DNA from: Oscarella lobularis
Lineage: Eukaryota > Porifera > Homoscleromorpha > Homosclerophorida > Oscarellidae
Direction of reading: 5' to 3'
NCBI RefSeq assembly: GCF_947507565.1
Contig: NC_089192.1
Span: forward strand, 1,670,690-1,734,689
DNA length: 64,000 nt
In this document: piece by piece, positions 32,841-43,495 of the stretch
How positions within the stretch are numbered: the first letter of the stretch is position 1
How the letters are laid out: each line of letters opens with the position of its first letter
Translations under genes and position numbers: made by a program
The notes under the pieces: model-generated
The model's database searches: none
The model's input: the letters and a program-made list of their open reading frames with translations, nothing else
Told to the model about the DNA's origin: nothing

Positions 32841-33440
32841 AATAGACCATATTAGAGAGGAGGAGCCTCTTCAGGCATGCGCAGACGTCCACGGTAAAAT
32901 CCGGGACACATCGTCTGCTAAAACAAGCCATGTCCCGACATAGACCCATCGATGTGGCTAATTGCCGCTTTCCTAGCGATTCGGTACGTTCAATAGCAGT
33001 ACGTATCGTGTCTTAAGCGCGATATCTAAGCTACTGTTTAGCGGTTTCACGTTTCGAAGGCGTCGGCAAATTTTTGTCATGGACAGTAGTCCAACTAAAA
33101 GACTGGCTTCGAGGAAACTCGCGAGAGCAAGTTTTCCGCCAGAAAGCGGAGTCTCAGGCGAGTTTTCTCGAAGCCAGTTTTTCAGTTGGACTACTGTCCA
33201 TGACAAAAATTTGCCGACGCCTTCGAAACGTGAAACCGCTAAACAGTAGCATAGATATCGCGCTTAAGGCACGATACGTACTGCTATTGAATGTACCGAA
33301 TCGCTAGGAAAGCGGCAATTAGCCACATCAAGGGGTCAATGTCGGGACATGGCTTGTTTTAGGAGACGATGTGTCCCGGATTTTTACCGTCGACGTCTGC
33401 GCACGCCTGAAGAGGCTCCTCCTCTCTAATATGGTCTATT
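32841..33440. repeat. 600-bp foldback palindrome
   Basis: Arms of about 285 bp are near-identical inverted copies, from AATAGACCATATTAGAGAGG at the left tip to CCTCTCTAATATGGTCTATT at the right tip. The centre is a small loop with its own TTTTCCGCC/GGCGGA-type structure near 33130-33150. It has no coding content beyond mirrored short frames. It resembles a long foldback (MITE-like) element. Confidence 0.85.
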
Positions 33441-33540
33441 AGGAGTGGATGCGCTATGATTAACGTGAAATCAAGATTGAAAGGCGTGTAAAATGGCTTT
33501 TATAATATATTACGTACATACCTCAAGTATGTTTCGGAAT

Positions 33541-33815
33541 GGATCCAACGCTGAGTGCTTTGAAATCACAAGACCAAGTCCTTCCCTCTCTCGCCCAGAA
33601 TTACACAGACATTCATTGGCTTTCAGAACGAGCCATTCTTGCTCCCACCAACGAATCCGTTTACCTCATAAATGACAATCTTCTCAAACTGATTCCCACT
33701 CAAGAACGACACTACATCTCCATTGATACAATAGTCGAAATTGATGACGCAGTCAACTATCCCACTGAATTTCTAAATTCTCTTAATCCAACCGAACTAC
33801 CAAGAAACGAAGGGC
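33541..33815 (+). pseudogene. Helitron helicase scrap
   Basis: The frame VLPSLAQNYTDIHWLSERAI, LAPTNESVYLINDNLLKLIP, YISIDTIVEIDDAVNYPTEF, LNSLNPTELP is the segment of the Pif1-type helicase of Helitrons between motifs IV and V (compare W-L-x-x-R-x-I-L-A-P-x-N and P-T-E-F-L-N). It ends exactly where the 40-bp minisatellite begins. No Rep domain is near. Confidence 0.75.
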
Positions 33816-34940
33816 GCTCTAATGCAACCCGCTCCTTATAAGAAACGCTCTAATGACACGCTCTTTATATAAGAAATGTTAGGCGCTCTAATGCAACACG
33901 CTCCCTATTCAAGAAACGACAGGCGCTCTAATGCAACTAGCTCCCTATATAAGAAACGAATGGCGCTCTAATGCAACCCGCTCCTTATATAAGAAACGAA
34001 CTGCGCTCTAATGCAACAGGCTGCTTTTATAAGAAACGAAGGGCGCTCTGATTCAACATGCTCCTTATATAAGAAACGAAGGGAGCTCTAATGCAACCAG
34101 CTCCTTATATAAGAAATGAAAGGCGCTCTAATGCAACCCGTTCCTTATATAAGAAAGGAAGGGCGCTCTAATGCAAAACGTACCCTATATAAGAAACGAA
34201 GGGCGCTCTAATGCAACACGCTCCCTATATAAGAGACGATTCGCGCTTTAATGCAACCCGCTCTTTATAAAGGAAAAGAAAAGCGCTCTAATGCAACGAG
34301 CTCCCTATATAAGAAACGATGGGCGTTCTACTGCAACGGGCTTTTTATATAACAAACGAAGGGCGCTCTAATGCAACTCAATCCTTATATAAGAAACGAA
34401 GGGCGCTGTAATGCAACCCGCTCTTTATATAAGGAAGGAAGGGCGCTATAATGCAACCCGCAACTTACATAAGAACTGAACTGCGCTCTAATGCAACACG
34501 CTCCTTATATACGAAACGAAGGGCGCTCTAACGCAACACGCTCCTTATATCAGAAACGATGGGTTCTCTAAGGCAACCCGCACCTTATATAAGAAACGAA
34601 AGGCACCCTAATGCAACACGCTCCCTATATAAGAAACGAAAGGCGCTCTAATGAGACAAGCTATATAAGAAACGAAGGGCGCTTTAATGCAATCCGCTCC
34701 TTTTATAAGAAACGAAGGGCGCTCTAATGCAGCCCGCTCCTTTATAAGAAACGAAAGCCGCTCTAATGCAACACGCTCCCTATACAAGAAACGATGGGCG
34801 CTCTAATACAAACCGCACCCTATATAAGAAACGAATGGCGCTGCAATGCAACCCGCTCCTTATATAAGAAACGAACTGCGCTCTAATGCAACAGGCTGCT
34901 TTCATAAGAAACGAAGGGAGCCCTGATGCAACATGCTGAA
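33813..34940. repeat. 40-bp minisatellite, ~27 copies
   Basis: Consensus unit CGCTCTAATGCAACCCGCTC then CTTATATAAGAAACGAAGGG. Almost every unit keeps a TATATAAG box and a CTCTAATGCAAC block; the copies differ by scattered point changes and a few deletions. It separates the Helitron helicase scrap from the UBA1 exons. Confidence 0.92.
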
Positions 34941-35031
34941 GAGCAGCAAGTCGAGATCCAGGAAAAGAGTTTCCAACCGGTAGCCAAAGAGATAAACGGT
35001 TCTTCTAAGAAAAACAAACACATACATCTAG

Positions 35032-35394
35032 ACGGGAACTCGTTACGACGGGCAAGTGGCAGTGTTCGGCGAAGACTTCCAGAAGAAGTTATCCCAACAG
35101 AAGATCTTTGTGGTCAGACCAAAGACCAAGAAAAAAATAATATCAAACTCATTTCCCTATGTTTCCTCCCTCCTAGGTTGGCTCAGGAGCGATTGGCCGC
35201 GAACTCTTGAAAAATTTCGCTATGATGGGCGTTGCCAGTGGCGACGGCGGCGAAATCGTCGTCACCGACATGGATCAGATCGAAAAGTCGAATTTGAATC
35301 GACAATTTCTCTTTCGACCGTGGGACGTGCAGAAGACGAAATCGTCGACCGCCGCGAAAGCGGTCAAGGAGATGAATCCCGATATTCGTTTACG
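35032..35394 (+). pseudogene. UBA1: UBA1-like E1 enzyme, two exons
   Basis: Exon 35032-35112 (after acceptor catctag) reads RYDGQVAVFGEDFQKKLSQQ then KIFV; a 64-bp intron follows; exon 35177-35394 reads [60 protein letters not shown] and MNPDIRL before a GTACTG donor. This is the ATP-binding active adenylation domain of the ubiquitin E1 enzyme: GxGxxG loop, acidic DMD and the SNLNRQ arginine. E1 starts the ubiquitin cascade. The frame is intact, but the rest of the ~1050-residue enzyme is absent on both sides; the next recognisable sequence is another gene. The first intron donor is GTCAGA, unusual but GT. Confidence 0.75.
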
Positions 35395-35761
35395 GTACTG
35401 TATCTAAAAAATAGATCACCAATGTAAATGAATATCTGGGCTGCTTGAGTATCGCGCGCTGCAGTGCGGTTTCCAACGGCAACAAGGCATGTCGGACTTT
35501 CGATCGTTGGAAGATCGAATGCAAGAGAATGTCTTTGCGAAAATAACCAACTCGAAGTTGAGGTTGCCAAAGTGCTCGTATAGCGCGCTACGTCGACGAT
35601 AGACTTCGTCTAGGTTCTTTATTGCGTTGTGGACTTGCATTCGCTGACCGTGCCGCAAGATGCGAGTCGCCTAAGGGCGAATATCCGAGATATGGCTATT
35701 TCCTTGTTAGCCTGTGGAGTGAATCCTGGATAAGAACATCTTATTTCAATCGAACTCACAG

Positions 35762-36106
35762 ATACTGATGACGTCATTCATAAGAAAATACGAAAGGCGG
35801 TGACTGATAGCATATGATCCTCTTACGAGACCTGGTGTTTCGAATCTTGTGTCCATCTATGGTGGATTGACTGGGATGAGTAATGATGATGTCATTAGGC
35901 ACTTTGTTGGGAAAGATACCGAAGCGATGAAATCTGACGTCACTGATTGCGTTATTGAATATTTGAGTCCTTTGAGAAAGAAAATTCGCGAATTGAGATT
36001 GGATGAGAAGTACGTTGATGAGACTTTGAATCGTGGCTGCAAAGCGGCCCGGAAAATCGCACGAGAAAACTTTGATAATATTAGAAACGTATTAGGATTG
36101 ACGTAA
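35762..36106 (+). pseudogene. WARS2: mitochondrial-type TrpRS, last exon
   Basis: After an acceptor (actcacag) the frame reads TDDVIHKKIRKAVTDS, then in another frame YDPLTRPGVSNLVSIYGGLT and an uninterrupted C-terminal helical domain ending NVLGLT and a stop. These are the AVTDS and RPGVSNL signatures of bacterial/mitochondrial tryptophanyl-tRNA synthetase, which charges tRNA-Trp. Between the two halves the five to seven residues normally present are missing and the frame shifts, near 35815. Upstream catalytic exons with KMSKS are absent. This looks like a damaged, transplanted last exon. Confidence 0.75.
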
Positions 36107-36433
36107 AATATATTAGACAGCCCGCATGCTCTTTGTTTGCCAAGCGAAGTTTTTTAGGCCGAAACGATGATAGACGGGGCTATTCTGCCTTCACTAAACG
36201 CTTTGTTTTGTCTTGCACGTCGGAAAATAAATTAATATCACTATCACTATCACTATCACAGTTAATACGGGACGTTTATCCGACTGCGACGAACGCCCGG
36301 ACAAGGAATTCCTTATATGGGCATAGTATATAGCGATGACGTCGACGACGAAACAGCAGCTGATTGCTCGCACGACTGTCTGTCCCACTTTGCCACTTCG
36401 ATGATGTGGAGCTAAGAGATAAAGTCGTCTCAG

Positions 36434-37160
36434 TCAGCTAACAGCAAGTACGATTATAATTATCACAGAAATTACAGAAAGAAATGGCGCAACGACGCCC
36501 ACAAAAAAACGACGCACACCAAAAAAAACAATAACTTGCGCAACAGCGCAAAAAAAAAAACAACGCACACCAAAACAAAAACGTTTTGCGCAACGGCGCA
36601 AAAAAAGCGCAACGGCGCTCACTCCTCGCCCTTCTTGGCGCTTTTCGCGCCGCGCGAACGAAGCTGCCTGCGGGGAGGGGCGGCCCTTCCGGCGGCAGCG
36701 TGAGCGGCGGGGGTGGGGGGGGGGTCCTTTTCCATCGGCGGGGTGTCCTTCGACGGCGACTTCCGCCCCGGGGGCGGGTTCGTTCCCATCGGCGACGGGG
36801 GGTCCTTTGTCGAGGTCTCCTTCGTTGTCGGCGGGGGGTCCTTCTGGAGCCTCGGCGGCCGCGGAAGCGTCGTCCTCCGTCTTGAGGAAAGGAATCGCTT
36901 CGGGATTCATCTCTTTCCTAGCGGCCTTTACGCACATCATGACGACCTAATGACGACTTAGCATTTAATTTTCTAAGGTCTTTCTCACTTACCAGTGCCC
37001 ATGTCGGCAGATTTAGCCCGATCCGCACGTTTTCTTTTGCGGCATCTAGTACGATGCCGCTATTTCCTTTTTTTGTTACTTTCGCGCCATCTATTGCAGT
37101 GATGTATGTACAGAAAGCCTCTAGTTCCGTCTTTGTCAAATCGAACACGTTGATACTCAT
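36434..37160 (-). CDS. two-exon hypothetical protein
   Basis: Exon 37160-36993 starts MSINVFDLTKTELEAFCTYI and ends at a consensus GTAAGTGAG donor. A 46-bp intron ends CATTAG and exon 36946-36434 continues in phase (WAL then VVMMCVKAARKEMNPEAIPF). The first exon encodes a compact helical/strand segment; the second an acidic, Pro/Ala-rich tract (EAPEGPP, GNEPAPGAEV), a basic patch and a hydrophobic C-terminus ending VISVIIIIVLAVS. The tail is encoded by an A-rich, repetitive stretch (GCGCAACGGCGC, repeated), so the true stop may differ. Not recognised. Its first exon could be a real host gene. Confidence 0.4.
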
Positions 37161-37594
37161 TTCGCTGGCGACTGTTTAGATTACAGCTTGATTGGACATA
37201 TCAGGAGCCAATACGTCACCGCCCCGAAGGCGTTGTCAGAGTATGGTGATTGGCCCAACGGCTTCACGTGAGGCACGTGCCGTCAGTTGGTCCCTGTCTA
37301 ACGAAACCTAGAGCGCGCTAGCACAACACAGGACCGACTAAAAGCGCGTTGGCTATCTTCTCAGGGATTCGGTCTACGGCGAATACACTATTGCCGCTAT
37401 AAGGCATGCTAAAGAGAAGCTCGAATCACTAATGAAACCTTTCGTAAAAGTTCTGAGAGCAGAATAAAACCCTTTTCAAAAAGGGCGTGTTTCTAGCGCA
37501 CTTTAGTGCAAAACCCCCCCTGGACCCTCGCGCATAGATTTCACTTGGCTGGCGGACGTGTCTCTCGTCGCTCCCGTCTCATGTACATCTATAC

Positions 37595-38812
37595 ATGTCG
37601 CAGCACTCGCTCGAAGTGCTGCGCGATCTCACTTCTCGTTGGAAGAATCCCCTCCTCGTCCGTTCCAAGCCTGCGATCGTTAGAGAACGCGAAGATGGGC
37701 ACACGAAATCCCGCTCTACTCGTCGTAGCGGCCGAGCAGACGTTCGACGAATTGACGACGCCGGCGATTGTATATCTGCTCGACGACCCGATTCCCGAGT
37801 CGGTGACGCTAAAACCGACGCTGACCTTGAAGCCGTCGCACCGCGACAATCGTTCGGCGCCTATCACGCACAATCGACGAAAGATATCTCATCGCGTCGA
37901 AAACGATCGACGCTGGAAGTCCATTCGCGATCTCGACGAGAACGAAAAGTGGAGCGAGCGAACGAGCGTCGTCACAAAAGCCGATCACCTCGTTCATTTA
38001 GATTACGGCAAGGTAATGTTGATCGTTTCTCAAAGGGGGCCCCCAGTTCGCGTCCTTCGAGCTCTGATTTTCTATAGGAGCTGGTTGACGATCTTATCAA
38101 CAATCTACCCTGTTTTGGGTAAGCAGTTTATAATAGTTACCTGAAAACGTTCACTTGCGCGCTGTAGGAAGGAGAATTGCGAGGAGGTGATGGATCAAGA
38201 CGAAATTAGGCCTGCTTCAGAAGGTACATTTCAGCGTCTCATTTCATATAACTAATCTAGTTATTTGATTTCTTAGTTCTGGGTGGCACTGAGCTGGAGT
38301 TTCTGTTTCTCGAGAAGCTTGACCCCAAACTCGCCGATCGAGTTATCGAACTTGATACAGAATGGCGAAAACGTAAGAATAACGCAATAACGAACAAAAA
38401 AAGAGCAAACATCGCTCGATTTCGAGCCTACAAAGCACTCTAACCCAACGCAATCATTTCCAGTTCGATTTCAAGCGGACGATTGAAACAAAAAATTTTG
38501 CAGTAAAAGTATTGGCGGAAAAATGAAGGTTTTAATTAAAAACAGCTCTCATTAAAAGTAATACATTTCAATATTTGAATAGAAAAAAGAACCGGAAGGC
38601 GAAGACGTCGAAATTCCTGAAAAAATCAAATTTCTCGATTCTCTTACAGGAGAAATACTGAAGGTCAATCAATAAGATACATATTTGGTGAGAAAATAAA
38701 TTTTAATAATTAGGATTTGAATGTAAAACAAATTAAAAAAGTCGGCGATCTCATCGAAGAAGCCCAGACAAAATGCGAAGAAGATCAAATCGATTGCGAG
38801 AAGAAAAGAAAC
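37595..38812 (+). CDS. multi-exon unknown gene cut by Ngaro
   Basis: Exons join in phase over most of their length: a 5' exon ending HLVHLDYGK at a GTAATG donor (38012); ELVDDLINNLPCFG (38079-38121); KENCEEVMDQDEIRPASE (38168-38223); VLGGTELEFLFLEKLDPKLA then DRVIELDTEWRK (38277-38371); a segment KKEPEGEDVEIPEKIKFLDS then LTGEILK (38588-38661); and DLNVKQIKKVGDLIEEAQTK then CEEDQIDCEKKRN (38735-38812). Introns are 45-70 bp with GT-AG ends. One join, into the KKEPEGED exon, does not keep phase cleanly. The charged, helical product is not recognised. The last exon is interrupted at 38813 by the Ngaro element and I see no continuation after 44105. Confidence 0.45.
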
Positions 38813-38899
38813 GATATCTATTGGACCGACGCGCCTACGATAATGCTGGGTGGGGGCGGGGGCTAATCAGTCCGTCTACTACAGCGCCAGTGAGAAGGT
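38813..38899 (+). repeat. Ngaro split direct repeat A1
   Basis: Starts GATATCTATTGGACCGACGC and ends CGCCAGTGAGAAGGT. It is identical by eye to A2. It forms the left end of the element. Confidence 0.9.
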
Positions 38900-38947
38900 G
38901 GCTATCGTGGTTCTCCCTTCGTCATATTCAGTCACTCTCACTTTGCT

Positions 38948-40235
38948 ATGGACGCCGCGGACGACGTGGAAGATGGTGCCAATGCGCAGGCAGGCGCTCA
39001 AGCTCAAGCTCAACCTCCCCAGGCAGTGACGCTCGTCGCCCTGGAGCAATCGATCGCGCGGGCAGTCGAGGCGAGTTTTACCGCCCGCGAGGCGCGCAAC
39101 GCAGGAACGGCTCCGCCAGCACCGCCCAACATCGCACCAGCGCCAGCCGCCCCGCCGACGCCCGTCGTCCCTCCCGCTCTCATCGGACAAGGTCTTCCAC
39201 CGCCCCCGCCAGATGGGCCCGCTCAAGGTTAGTCGCAAACTCCGCCCATTTCCGTGGGATCCTCGCGTCGACCAAATCCTCCCACGGTCTAAGCCCCTAT
39301 GTCGACCGCAAATTGTTGGCCTGCGGTCGTCCGCGCCCCCGCGGCGAAACGATGTGATCCGCCGCCCCGCGCTGAACCGTTGTCTTTCTTTCTCGTTGGC
39401 AGCATTAGGGGCTCTACCGCCCGCAGCAGCGATTGCTGGCTTAGCAATTGCCCCCAATGCACCCGCAGCGGGTGTCGCTGCAACGGCACTCCCCCCTTTC
39501 TCTCTCGGCGACGGGTTTACCATCCCTCACCGCCTTGTGGCCCGCATTCGCGCCGGAGAATTTCTTGACATGGCAGAGCTTCTCCCAGACAACAAGGAAC
39601 TCCTCCGGCGCGAGGCGGCGATGTTCGCTGAGCGCGAGCCGCAGGGAGCGCCTCGCGTGCGCCCCGTGCTGCGCCAGATCCCATCGATCCTGAGCTGGGC
39701 TCGCTGCTTCTGCGCTTACGCCGCCGTTCGCTGCTCTGGCGCCCGGTCCGCCGGGCACAACTTCTGGGTGTACCTGCGCCTAATCCTACAAGAAGCAGCG
39801 CGCAACGGCGGCGATGGCTGGCGCCTGTACAACACACGCTTCCGGCAGCTCGCCGCGGCCGACGCCACGGCAAACTGGGGCGTTGTCTTACCAGGGCTCT
39901 ACGCTCAGACGTTTGTTGCGCTGGGCCGGCTTTCCATCCCGCGCTGCGTTCACTGCCTCGACGGCGATCATGTCGCCGCCGACTGCGCGCTCGCCCCGCT
40001 GGCACCCGTTTCAAAACCAAAAGCTGCAACAACGGTTCGCAGCCAGCGTGAGCGGGCGCCGGCCGACAAGCCGATCTGCCGTTTGTACAACGCCGGACGC
40101 TGCACGTTCAGGGATTGCTCCTTCCGCCACGTCTGCGCTAATTGCAAAGGTCAGCACCGCAGTCGCGACTGCGCGGAAGACTCCGAGGCAAAGCGCCCTC
40201 GTTCGCCGCGTGCCGAGAAGCCAAACGGAGAGTAG
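38948..40235 (+). CDS. Ngaro gag-like protein, spliced
   Basis: Exon 38948-39227 (MDAADDVEDGANAQAGAQ start, Ala/Pro-rich) ends at GTTAGT; a 175-bp intron has a pyrimidine tract and ends CGTTGGCAG at 39402; exon 39403-40235 continues in phase (AQ then ALGALPPAAAIAGLAIAP). The second exon has FLDMAELLPDNKELLRREAA, a CCHC-like CVHCLDGDHVAADC, a CCCH finger (CRLYNAGRCTFRDCSFRH) and a CCHC knuckle (CANCKGQHRSRDC), then a basic tail. Nucleic-acid binding and RNA packaging are inferred. An open frame also runs from the ATG at 39213 through the intron, so an unspliced product is possible. Confidence 0.75.
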
Positions 40236-40543
40236 CGTCATCCCTCCAAACCGGACGTATGTTGCATGGTCGCATGCTTGGGTGTTGTCAGTGCCCCCCT
40301 CCTTTTTCTTTTGCGTCTTTCGGTCGTAGGAAACGTCGTCCCCTCCTCGGTGCCTTTCCGCTGCTGCGCCACTTTTGTTGCGGGGCGCAGGCCCAAAGGC
40401 GTGGCAGCCGCGCTCTCAGAGGAAAAATGATTGTTGTATTAATTAGCGGTCTCACCTGCAACCGCTGGTGCGCTCTGTTTACGTTCCCTCTCCTTCCGGA
40501 ATTTTTCCCTTAGCAATTAGCGTTCTCCGCGAGATAGTTACTC

Positions 40544-42336
40544 GTGCTCAACTACCTAGGGCCGCTACTCTCACCAGAAAGCGACAGGCTCTGCAACGTG
40601 GTTAATGGACGCTATCTCTACATGAACGACTTAGCGCGCTTAGATACGTGTGCGCCGCGAGCGCGCCGTTGCCTTCCAGCCCGTTTCCGCCGCGTCGCGA
40701 CGCCGGTTGACCGGGTGCAGTGGCGTGCGCTCCTCTGTACGCACCCAGACTCGCGCTTCGTCGACTACGTGCTACGAGGTTTTGAGCAGGGTTTTCGTAT
40801 CGGTCTCAGCTCCTCCCCCCATCGCCGGACGGCTCAAAATTTCCGGTCGGCAGCCACGCACGCGAGTGTTGTGAGAGGGTATTTCAGCGGTGAGCTCGAG
40901 GCAGGACGAATCGTTGGCCCAGTCGAGCCTAAGTGGATGGAGCACGTGAGCCCATGCGGCGTCATCCCTAAGCCGCACCAACCCGGCCGTTGGCGACTCA
41001 TCACCGACCTCTCCGCTCCGCGCGGAAGCAGTGTGAACGACGGCATCGACGCGAGTCTATGCTCGCTTTCGTACGCGCGAATCGACGATGCCGTTGCAAT
41101 CGCCCTCGATCTCGGCGCCAGCTGCCTCCTCGCTAAGTTGGATTTACACGCCGCTTACCGTCAGGTACCTGTTCACCCAGAGGACCGTCCGTTTCTTGCC
41201 GTGCGCTGGCAGGATGAGTTATTTCTCGATGCGGCTCTCCCGTTCGGTCTCCGGTCAGCGCCGAAGATCTTTTCGGCGGTAGCGGACGCTGTTTTATGGA
41301 TCATGGCTCGTAGCGGTGTGTCGCACGGCCTTCACTATCTCGACGATTTTCTGTTTCTTGGCAATCCGGGATCCGACGAATGCGCGCGCAACTTAGCAAT
41401 CGCGTTGTCGTCCTGCAGTTCTCTGGGCCTTCCCGTGGCTCCGCACAAGGTCGAAGGACCGTCGTCGACCCTTGTATTTCTTGGCATCGAGATAGACACT
41501 GTGAGCGGCATCTTACGATTGCCGGCCGACAAATTGCAGCGCTTACGCCTCTCCCTGCGACGTTTGATCTCAGCGCGCGCCTGTACAAAGCGACAGCTCC
41601 TGTCTCTCGTCGGCCTCTTGCATCACGCGGCGACGGTTGTGCGTCCGGGTCGCTCTTTCACTCGTCGGCTCATCGATTTGTCGACTAGCACTGCTCAGCT
41701 CGACTCGAAGCTGCGTCTGAACCGCGACGCAAGAGCCGATTTAGCCTGGTGGGACGCTTTCGTCGGTGACTGGAATGGCGTCAGTCTGTTGTCGTCACTT
41801 GGAACGCAAACCCACACGATTCGCGTCCAGTCAGACGCTTCTGGTTTATGGGGTTGCGGAGCGGTGATCGTCTCGTCTAGCCCGCCACGCTGTTTTTCCT
41901 ATCAGTGGTCGCACGCTTGGAGGAAAAAATCCATCGCCCCTAAAGAGATGTTTCCCGTTCTAGCGGCAGCGTGCCTTTGGGAGCCGAGTGGCACGGACAA
42001 ACGATTTTAATCGAGTCCGATAACACAACGGTCGTCGCCGCCGTATGCAGCGGGGCTAGTCGCGACGAGTCACTAATGCCTCTCCTCCGCACTCTGCAGT
42101 ACGTTATGGCCAAAGGCGGATTCGTCATGCGCGCGCGGCACATCCCGGGCAACCTAAACACCTTTGCGGACGCACTCTCTCGCGGTCACCCCTTGACGGC
42201 CTTTATTTCGTCGTCGCAGGCACCGGTCGACCTCCCTCAGCCTCTCATTTACTTCCTCGACCACCTACTTTTGGCGGCGCCGGATTGGACCTCGGAGGAT
42301 TGGAGGAGGCAGTTGGGCGATATACTGCGTCCGCCC
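40544..42336 (+). pseudogene. Ngaro RT-RNase H, one frameshift
   Basis: RT: PCGVIPKPHQPGRWRLITDL, LLAKLDLHAAYRQVPVHPED (first Asp), ALPFGLRSAPKIFSA, HGLHYLDDFLFLG (YLDD) and LVFLGIEIDT, the DIRS-type pattern. RNase H: RVQSDASGLWGCGAVIV (Asp), KEMFPVLAAACLW (Glu); here a single-base frameshift near 41970 shifts to the next frame, which continues ILIESDNTTVVAAV (Asp) and NTFADALSRG (Asp). Without the shift this would be one frame of ~600 residues reaching 42336, overlapping the recombinase start at 42285. It copies element RNA into DNA. Confidence 0.88.
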
Positions 42337-43298
42337 TAGCGCCGGCGACATGGCGGGCGTACGCAGCGGGTCAGAGACGCTTCAGAGTCTTTTTCGATGC
42401 AACCAACACGCCCCTTCTGCCGGCTCAGGAGGCAACCTTTTGTCTCTGGGCGGCCGCTCTCGCCGACGAAGGCCTTCAGTACCAGACCATCCGAGGCTAT
42501 TTAGCTGCGGTGCGCAACCTTCATATCACCAGTGGCTTTCCAGACCCATTTGTGCCCAAACTTCTACGGCTGGATCTCGTCTTGCGCGGTATTCAGCGAG
42601 AGCGCGCCAAAACCTCAACGCCGGACTCTCGGCAGCCTATCACGCCTGCCATCCTTCGTCAAATCAGGGGCGTCTGGTCGCACCGCTCAGCCGACTTCGA
42701 CACCGCTATGTTATGGGCCGCCGTCTGCACAGGATTCTTTGGCTGCCTCCGCCCAGGTGAGCTCACGACCAATGGTTCCTTTGACCCGACGCGCCACCTC
42801 TCGCCGCAAGATCTCCTCGTCGACTCGGCGGCCAAACCCTCGTGGGTTCGCCTGAAGATCAAGTCGTCAAAGACGGATCAGCTTGCTGTTGGCGCGGATG
42901 TCTTCCTCGATCGTACCGCCGACGACCTCTGCCCAGTCGGTGGACTTCTGGTCTACGTGGCGCGTCGAGGCGTGGCCGAAGGCCCTCTCTTCCGCTTTGC
43001 GGACGGCCTCCCGCTCTCTCGCGCGCTGTTGGTAGAACGCCTCCGCCCTGCTCTCAAAGACGCAGGCCTCCCGGCAGCCTCGTTTGGAGGCCACAGTTTG
43101 CGCATTGGCGCCGCTACGACGGCTGCGGCGCGTGGCGTTGGCGACGAGCGCATCCGGGCGTTGGGCCGCTGGAGAAGCAACTGTTATATGCGGTACATCC
43201 GTCTTGCGGCCGATGCTCGCGCTCCGCTCAGCGCTACACTCTCTTTGTTGTTGGCTAGAGCGCCTGCAACGCGCTGGGTGTTTGGTCTTTTGTGTTAG
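42285..43298 (+). CDS. Ngaro tyrosine recombinase
   Basis: A 337-codon frame. N-terminal SAM-like domain: APATWRAYAAGQRRFRVFF and QYQTIRGYLAAVRNLHI. Catalytic domain: GCLRPGELTTNG (first Arg), LKIKSSKTDQ (beta-hairpin Lys), GGHSLRIGAATTAAARG (His-x2-Arg), ALGRWRSN (Trp in the His/Trp position) and CYMRYIR with the nucleophilic Tyr. All expected residues are present. It integrates the circular DNA form in place of a DDE integrase. It overlaps the RNase H frame by about 50 bp. Confidence 0.92.
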   Translation: MDLGGLEEAVGRYTASALAPATWRAYAAGQRRFRVFFDATNTPLLPAQEATFCLWAAALADEGLQYQTIRGYLAAVRNLHITSGFPDPFVPKLLRLDLVLRGIQRERAKTSTPDSRQPITPAILRQIRGVWSHRSADFDTAMLWAAVCTGFFGCLRPGELTTNGSFDPTRHLSPQDLLVDSAAKPSWVRLKIKSSKTDQLAVGADVFLDRTADDLCPVGGLLVYVARRGVAEGPLFRFADGLPLSRALLVERLRPALKDAGLPAASFGGHSLRIGAATTAAARGVGDERIRALGRWRSNCYMRYIRLAADARAPLSATLSLLLARAPATRWVFGLLC

Positions 43299-43495
43299 AT
43301 GGTAGCGTCTTCTCTCTTGCAAACATGTTATCGTTCTTCCTTTTTCTCCGGCTGAGTTCACCGAGCAAGCCGTACGTTTTGTCCAGCGATGTTCTTGCTC
43401 CCGCGTGCCTTCCTCGACCCCTGTTGCCTACGTGCCGGACCGTCCGGTTGGGCGAAACACCGTCCTAAAGCCCGGTGTATCTGGGGATAGTGTGG

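Noticed and set aside
33813-34940. CRISPR-like array
   Set aside because: Units are contiguous 40-bp tandem copies without unique spacers, in animal DNA.
38077-38144. Plus-strand frame through MLIVSQRGPPVRVL to 38144
   Set aside because: It reads through GT-AG introns at 38013-38078; the spliced reading keeps phase with later exons.
39289-40032. Large minus-strand frames in the Ngaro gag region
   Set aside because: High GC leaves antisense frames open; the plus-strand zinc fingers are the supported reading.
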